Shown in pieces: positions 15,393-19,586 of a DNA stretch of 19,586 nucleotides; the stretch's first letter is position 1, and every line of letters starts with the position of its first letter. This DNA is from an uncultured Selenomonadaceae bacterium. Its GTDB lineage: Bacteria > Bacillota > Negativicutes > Selenomonadales > Selenomonadaceae. Under the pieces are notes generated by a model. It saw only the letters and a program-made list of their open reading frames with translations. It had not been told where the DNA came from and made no database searches. Location of the stretch: positions 1 through 19,586 of the forward strand of contig CAJOQC010000077.1 in the NCBI GenBank assembly GCA_905236785.1, written 5' to 3'. The position numbers and the translations under genes were made by a program.

Positions 15393-17195
15393 ATGGACAC
15401 AATGGCAGGACTTTCCCGCACGCATCATTGCGGTGAACTGAACAAAGAAAACGTGGGGGCAAAAACGGTTTTAACCGGCTGGGTCAGCCGCCGTCGCGAC
15501 CACGGCGGTTTGATATTCGTGGATTTGCGCGACCGCTCCGGCTTGGTGCAGATAGTTTTCGACGCGGCGGCCATGGGCGAGGAGGCGTTTCATAAAGCCG
15601 AATCCCTTCGTTCGGAGTTTGTGGTGGCCGTGGTGGGGAATGTTCGCGAAAGAAGCGCGGACACGGTGAACAAAAACATGGCCACCGGGGAAATTGAAGT
15701 AGTCATCACGGAACTTCGTATTTTAAATAAGGCCAAAACGCCGCCTTTTTACATTCAAGACGGCATCGATGTAGATGAAATGCTCCGCCTTCGCTATCGT
15801 TATCTTGATTTGCGCCGCCCGGAGATGCAGGCAAATTTAATTCTGCGGCACAAGGTTGCCAAAGTCATGCGGGACTTTTTCGATCGCGAGGGCTTTTTGG
15901 AAATCGAAACCCCAATGCTTATGAAAAGCACCCCCGAAGGCGCGAGGGATTTTCTTGTGCCAAGCCGCCTAAACCCCGGCAATTTTTATGCCCTTCCCCA
16001 GTCGCCTCAGATTTTTAAGCAGATACTTATGGTGGCGGGGCTTGAAAAATATTTTCAGATTGTCCGTTGCTTTAGGGACGAAGATTTGCGCGCCGACCGT
16101 CAGCCGGAGTTTACCCAGCTTGACATCGAAATGTCCTTTATGAGCCAAGAGGATATACTTACGCTTATGGAGCGGCTTATTGCCGAAGTCTTTGAAAAAA
16201 CTTTGGGCAGGAAAATCGAGACGCCCTTTTTGCGTATGGAATATGACGAGGCAATGCGCCGTTTCGGTTCGGATAAGCCCGATATGCGTTTTGGCATGGA
16301 ACTGAAGGATATATCCGATTTTGTGGGCGGTTCGGAGTTTAAGGTGTTTAATTCCGTCCTGCAAGCCGGCGGCCGCGTAAAGGTGATTAACGTTGAAGGT
16401 TACGCCGACATTCCTCGCCGCGAATTAGACGGTCTTGTCACCTTCGCCCAAGACCATGGCGCAAAGGGCTTGGCTTGGATTCAGTACAGCAACGAAGGGG
16501 TAAAATCTCCATTTAAGAAATTCTACAGCGACGAAACCTTTGAGAAGATAAAAGAACACGTTGGCGCAAAACAAGGGGATTTGCTTCTTGTGGTGGCGGA
16601 CACGGACAAAATTGTGGCGCAGGCTTTGGGCGAGTTGCGCCTTGAGATGGCCAAACGGAGGAATTTAATCGACGAGGACAAATTGTCTTTCCTGTGGGTG
16701 GTTGATTTCCCCATGTTCGAGTACAACGAGGAGGACAAACGGTTTAAGGCCATGCATCATCCTTTCACCGCGCCCCGTGAGGAAGATGTGGAAAAACTTG
16801 CGAGCGACCCTGCCGCAGTGAAGGCCAACGCCTATGACATGGTGTTAAACGGCGTTGAAATAGGCGGCGGCAGCCTTAGAATTTATCAGAGCGATTTGCA
16901 GGAGAAAGTTTTTGCCGCCATCGGGCTTACCCAAGAAGAAGCCCATGAAAAGTTCGGCTTTATGCTCGATGCCTTTAAGTACGGCACGCCGCCTCATGGC
17001 GGGTTGGCTTTCGGCCTTGACCGTCTTATCATGATTATGGCTAAACGCAAGTCCATTCGCGACGTTATCGCCTTCCCCAAGACCCAGAGCGCGTCCGACG
17101 TGATGAGCCATGCGCCCTCACCCGTCGATGAGAAACAACTGCGCGAACTGTATATAAAAACAACTGCCAAGAAGAAGGAAAAAGAACAGGCGTAA
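15393..17195 (+). CDS. aspS: Aspartyl-tRNA synthetase, bacterial type
   Basis: Class II synthetase of the bacterial type with the extra GAD insertion, 600 residues, the usual length. An N-terminal OB-fold anticodon domain (about 1-110) contains RRRDHGGLIFVDLRDRSG. The catalytic core has motif 2 (CFRDEDLRADRQPEFTQLD, about 226-243) and motif 3 (GGLAFGLDRL, near the C-terminus). The C-terminal tail is lysine-rich. His37 in RRRDHGG is the residue commonly found in non-discriminating AspRS, which also charge tRNA-Asn with Asp for GatCAB conversion; discriminating E. coli AspRS has leucine there (from memory). The start is ATG 15393 with GAGGAG 9 bases upstream; a second in-frame ATG at 15402 is less well placed. 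It is the last gene of the operon, 12 bases before the terminator. Confidence 0.97.
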   Translation: MDTMAGLSRTHHCGELNKENVGAKTVLTGWVSRRRDHGGLIFVDLRDRSGLVQIVFDAAAMGEEAFHKAESLRSEFVVAVVGNVRERSADTVNKNMATGEIEVVITELRILNKAKTPPFYIQDGIDVDEMLRLRYRYLDLRRPEMQANLILRHKVAKVMRDFFDREGFLEIETPMLMKSTPEGARDFLVPSRLNPGNFYALPQSPQIFKQILMVAGLEKYFQIVRCFRDEDLRADRQPEFTQLDIEMSFMSQEDILTLMERLIAEVFEKTLGRKIETPFLRMEYDEAMRRFGSDKPDMRFGMELKDISDFVGGSEFKVFNSVLQAGGRVKVINVEGYADIPRRELDGLVTFAQDHGAKGLAWIQYSNEGVKSPFKKFYSDETFEKIKEHVGAKQGDLLLVVADTDKIVAQALGELRLEMAKRRNLIDEDKLSFLWVVDFPMFEYNEEDKRFKAMHHPFTAPREEDVEKLASDPAAVKANAYDMVLNGVEIGGGSLRIYQSDLQEKVFAAIGLTQEEAHEKFGFMLDAFKYGTPPHGGLAFGLDRLIMIMAKRKSIRDVIAFPKTQSASDVMSHAPSPVDEKQLRELYIKTTAKKKEKEQA

Positions 17196-17206
17196 TCAGA
17201 CAAAAG

Positions 17207-17256
17207 GAGGCATTTAATCGGCGATATATTCATAGATTAAATGCCTCTTTTTCTTT
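17207..17256 (+). terminator. Intrinsic terminator of the rel-aspS operon
   Basis: A 13-bp perfect stem (17207-17219 with 17235-17247), with a 15-base loop, is followed at once by TTTTTCTTTT. This is the clearest terminator in the window and begins 11 bases after the aspS stop codon. Confidence 0.88.
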
Positions 17257-17267
17257 TGCGCCTTTTC

Positions 17268-17299
17268 TTTTTCTCTTTCTTTTCAAAGAAAGAGAAAAA
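17268..17299 (+). other. Polypyrimidine/polypurine hairpin upstream of larB
   Basis: A 15-base arm of T and C only (17268-17282) is mirrored by A and G only (17285-17299), with the bases TC between. It ends about 18 bases before the larB ribosome binding site. It may be a backup terminator or a larB leader structure. No -10 box could be placed downstream, so the larB promoter remains unlocated. Confidence 0.4.
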
Positions 17300-17327
17300 A
17301 AGTTTTTATTGACTTTTGGGAGATTTT

Positions 17328-18095
17328 ATGACCGAGGAGAAAATACGCGAATTTTTGCGTCGATACAAGGCAGGCTCTCTTGATGAGGAGGAAACCGCCG
17401 CCGCCATAAGAAAATTTTCCTTTGAGGACATGGGGTTTGCCGCCGTTGACCACTCCCGCGAGGAACGGCAGGGTATTGCCGAAGTTATTTATGCGGCGGG
17501 CAAGACCAAGGAACAGACCCTTAAAATAATGAAATCCCTGATAGCCGGGAGCGACAAAAACATAATGGCAACCCGCGCCGACGGCGAAACTTACGAATTT
17601 GTAAAAAAGGAACTGCCTCAAGCGCAATACGACGACGAGGCGCGGATTATTTATGTCGAACGGGAAAATAAAATCCTTGACGAAGAAAACCGCATCGCAA
17701 TAGTGACGGCGGGGACGAGCGATTTGCCCGTTGCCAAGGAAGCATGGCGCACCGCCACACTTCTTGGCAACGCCGCAGATTTATTTTGCGACTGCGGCGT
17801 TGCGGGCATTCACCGGCTTTTTAATCGCCTTGACGCCCTCCAAAAAGCCAACGCGGTAATTGTGGTGGCGGGCATGGAGGGTGCTTTGGCCAGCGTGGTG
17901 GGCGGCCTGATTAAAGCACCGATAATAGCCGTACCCACAAGCGTGGGTTATGGCGCGTCCTTTGGCGGCGTCTCCGCCCTTTTGTCCATGCTCAACAGTT
18001 GCGCGGCGGGGGTTGCCACCGTTAATATTGACAATGGTTTCGGCGCGGCGGTAATGGCGCATAAAATAAATTTGTTGGCGAAGAAAAAACAGTAG
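17328..18095 (+). CDS. larB: Nickel-pincer cofactor biosynthesis protein LarB
   Basis: LarB carboxylates and hydrolyses nicotinic acid adenine dinucleotide to give pyridinium-3,5-dicarboxylate mononucleotide, the first step of the nickel-pincer cofactor of lactate racemase. The 255-residue product has a family-specific N-terminal part (1-115) and a PurE-like C-terminal domain with TAGTSDLPVAKEA (128-139), DCGVAGIHRL (155-164), GMEGALASVV and the PTSVGYGASFGG loop. Cys225 in the LNSCAAG motif corresponds, from memory, to the cysteine that bonds NAD in Lactiplantibacillus plantarum LarB. ATG 17328 has GGGAG 5 bases upstream; the in-frame TTG at 17316 overlaps that site and is rejected. larC follows 11 bases later. 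The downstream sulfur-transfer gene larE and the racemase larA are not in the window. Confidence 0.93.
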   Translation: MTEEKIREFLRRYKAGSLDEEETAAAIRKFSFEDMGFAAVDHSREERQGIAEVIYAAGKTKEQTLKIMKSLIAGSDKNIMATRADGETYEFVKKELPQAQYDDEARIIYVERENKILDEENRIAIVTAGTSDLPVAKEAWRTATLLGNAADLFCDCGVAGIHRLFNRLDALQKANAVIVVAGMEGALASVVGGLIKAPIIAVPTSVGYGASFGGVSALLSMLNSCAAGVATVNIDNGFGAAVMAHKINLLAKKKQ

Positions 18096-18106
18096 AGGAA
18101 CACGGT

Positions 18107-19294
18107 ATGCGAGCTATATATCTTGAATGTTTCGCGGGAATAAGCGGCAATATGATTTTGGGCGCGTTTTTGCAGGCGGGAGTTCCGGCGGCGCACCTTG
18201 AAAAGGAATTGAAAAAATTGCCCGTTGGGGATGAATTTGCCCTAAAAATCGAGGACGTTATGAAAAACGGCATTGGGGCAGTGCATTTAGAGGTGGAGCT
18301 AAAGCAAGAACCAACGGGGCATGAGCATCGTCATTATGCCGATATTAGGAAAATGATTGAAAACTCCGCCCTTAACGATGACATTAAGAAAAATTCCTTG
18401 GCCATATTTGAAAACTTGGCCGCAGTCGAAGGGAAAATACACGGCAGGGATATTGAGGACGTGGCCTTTCACGAAGTTGGGGCAACGGATTCCGTCGTGG
18501 ATATAGTTGGCGCAGCGATTTGCCTTGATTATATGGACATCGGGCGGGTGTTCGTGTCAAAGGTCAACACCGGCTCGGGGTTTGTCGAATGCGCCCATGG
18601 GCTTATGCCCGTGCCTGCGCCGGCTACGGCGGAACTTTTGAAGGAATTTCCCTGCTATCATGCCCACGCCGAAAAGGAACTTACAACGCCCACGGGGGCG
18701 GCGATACTAAAAACTTTGGCTGTTTACGAAGAAAATTTGCCCGTTGATTTTGCCGTTCAAACCATAGCCTATGGCGCGGGGACTTACGAGCTTGACATTC
18801 CAAATGTCCTTCGCATGACGGTGGGCGAATATCAAGGGAGCGGGGCGGCAAAACGGGTCATAATCGAAACCAACATTGACGACATGAACCCGCAACTTTA
18901 CGATTATGTTTACGACAAATTGTTCGCGGCGGGTGCTCTTGATGTGTGGACTACGAACATAATGATGAAAAAAAACCGTCCGGCGCAAATGTTGTCGGTG
19001 CTTTTGGAAGAAGAAAACAAAGAGAAAATTGCGGCGGTAATTTTCGGCGAAACCACCAGCATAGGTCTAAGGGTGATTAACGTCAGCGAACGTATAGAAG
19101 CGGTGCGCCATATTGCCAAAGTGGAAACAAAATACGGGGAAGTGGCCTGCAAGGTAAGCGCCTACAAGGGAAAAATCGTTTCCATATCCGCCGAATACGA
19201 AGACTGCAAAAAGCTGGCGGAGGAAAAGGACGCGCCCTTAAAGAACGTGCAACGCGAGGCGTTAAAAGTTTTCGCGGAACGATTGGGGGAATGA
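18107..19294 (+). CDS. larC: Nickel-pincer cofactor biosynthesis protein LarC, intact single ORF
   Basis: LarC is the CTP-dependent cyclometallase that inserts nickel into the sulfurated pincer nucleotide. The 395-residue product has an N-terminal LarC1-like part (about 1-245) with YLECFAGISGNM, a His-rich stretch GHEHRHYADI (71-80), FHEVGATDSVVDIVG (121-135) and HGLMPVPAPAT. A LarC2-like part (about 250-395) contains ETNIDDMNPQLYDYV and TTSIGLRV. In L. plantarum the two parts are joined by programmed frameshifting; here they are one continuous frame. The aspartates of the usual DCFAGISGDM motif are replaced by Glu and Asn, which I believe is common in related Firmicutes. ATG 18107 has AGAGGAA 6 bases upstream. 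It is 11 bases after larB and directly followed by the next gene. Confidence 0.94.
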   Translation: MRAIYLECFAGISGNMILGAFLQAGVPAAHLEKELKKLPVGDEFALKIEDVMKNGIGAVHLEVELKQEPTGHEHRHYADIRKMIENSALNDDIKKNSLAIFENLAAVEGKIHGRDIEDVAFHEVGATDSVVDIVGAAICLDYMDIGRVFVSKVNTGSGFVECAHGLMPVPAPATAELLKEFPCYHAHAEKELTTPTGAAILKTLAVYEENLPVDFAVQTIAYGAGTYELDIPNVLRMTVGEYQGSGAAKRVIIETNIDDMNPQLYDYVYDKLFAAGALDVWTTNIMMKKNRPAQMLSVLLEEENKEKIAAVIFGETTSIGLRVINVSERIEAVRHIAKVETKYGEVACKVSAYKGKIVSISAEYEDCKKLAEEKDAPLKNVQREALKVFAERLGE

Positions 19295-19296
19295 GC

Positions 19297-19586
19297 ATGA
19301 TTGATTTACCGGCGAATTTTAACGGCGACACCATAACCATTGACATTAAAAAGCTAAAGGAAAAGGTGGCGGATTACGCCCCCGCCGTGAACATTCTGCG
19401 AAAAACATGGAACCGCGAAACCTTGGCGCAGATGGCCGAGGGGAAAATCTTCGTGCCGCAGGAAACCATAAACGAATATATTGCCGAGCGGCTCAACAAT
19501 ACGGCAAATTCCCCGGTGAAAGAAATAACCGTTGCGGCGCACAAAGACGGTATTCTTGACATAAACGCCGTAACAAAAAACGACGA
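19297..19586 (+). CDS. Unidentified protein, N-terminal part only (runs off the window)
   Basis: An open frame continues to the window edge without a stop, giving about 96 residues, starting MIDLPANFNGDTITID. I do not recognise the family. The visible part is soluble, with no signal peptide or membrane segment. It is rich in charged residues, with a probable helical stretch (KKLKEKVADYAPAV, then ETLAQMAEGK) and a likely beta stretch near the end (VKEITVAAHKDGILDINAV). ATG 19297 is preferred because GGGGGA at 19285-19290 is 6 bases upstream. ATG 19291, whose last bases overlap the larC TGA as ATGA, is in frame and adds two residues but sits directly on the ribosome binding site. It is probably cotranscribed with larBC; a role in the same pathway is unproven. 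Confidence 0.75.
   Translation, partial: MIDLPANFNGDTITIDIKKLKEKVADYAPAVNILRKTWNRETLAQMAEGKIFVPQETINEYIAERLNNTANSPVKEITVAAHKDGILDINAVTKND

Noticed and set aside
2920..17299. Intergenic hairpins as copies of one dispersed repeat family
   Set aside because: By eye, the arms of the hairpins at 2920, 6805, 6838, 7576, 9837, 17207 and 17268 share no common sequence, so they are separate structures.
17309..17314. TTGACT as a -35 box for larB
   Set aside because: The larB start codon is only 13 bases downstream, leaving no room for a -10 box and leader.

Overview
The window is ordinary-looking bacterial chromosome of middling GC content. It holds thirteen complete genes and the start of a fourteenth, all on the + strand and tightly packed. 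I see no tRNA, rRNA, CRISPR array, insertion sequence or phage gene. Gene content fits an anaerobic diderm Firmicute of the Negativicutes type: oxygen-independent HemZ in a rel-hisS-aspS operon, Ppk1 with a Ppx-like partner, a secreted SpoIVB-type S55 protein, an iron-sulfur flavoprotein, lactate permease and the LarB/LarC nickel-pincer cofactor pair. This placement is inference from gene families, not a phylogeny.

Layout. (1) 123-2914: an ACT-domain threonine ammonia-lyase, ilvA, followed at once by an L-lactate permease, closed by a strong hairpin. (2) 2977-6788: a Ppx/GppA-like protein and polyphosphate kinase, joined by a one-base TAATG stop/start overlap. The Ppx-like protein has lost most family active-site residues, and the kinase carries a lysine-rich N-terminal tail. 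(3) 6921-7538: a stand-alone iron-sulfur flavoprotein between hairpins. (4) 7687-9729: an exported S55 (SpoIVB-like) protein with its own extended -10 promoter. Its two catalytic motifs occur in the reverse of the SpoIVB order, separated by a long charged linker. (5) 9748-17252: a strong promoter, a short leader with a terminator-like hairpin, then rel, fur, hemZ, hisS and aspS with gaps of 3 to 23 bases, ending in a clear intrinsic terminator. (6) 17328-19586: larB, larC and the start of an unidentified gene.

How the genes work together. The rel operon joins stringent-response control, metal-responsive regulation, heme synthesis and two aminoacyl-tRNA synthetases, and a hairpin in its leader could gate all of them. 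The Ppx-like/Ppk1 pair concerns polyphosphate, and the partner looks more like a binder or regulator than a hydrolase. Lactate permease at one end and LarB/LarC at the other both touch lactate metabolism, but larA and larE are not in the window. The points most worth a second look are the degenerate Ppx partner, the lysine tail on Ppk1, the permuted S55 protein and the leader upstream of rel.
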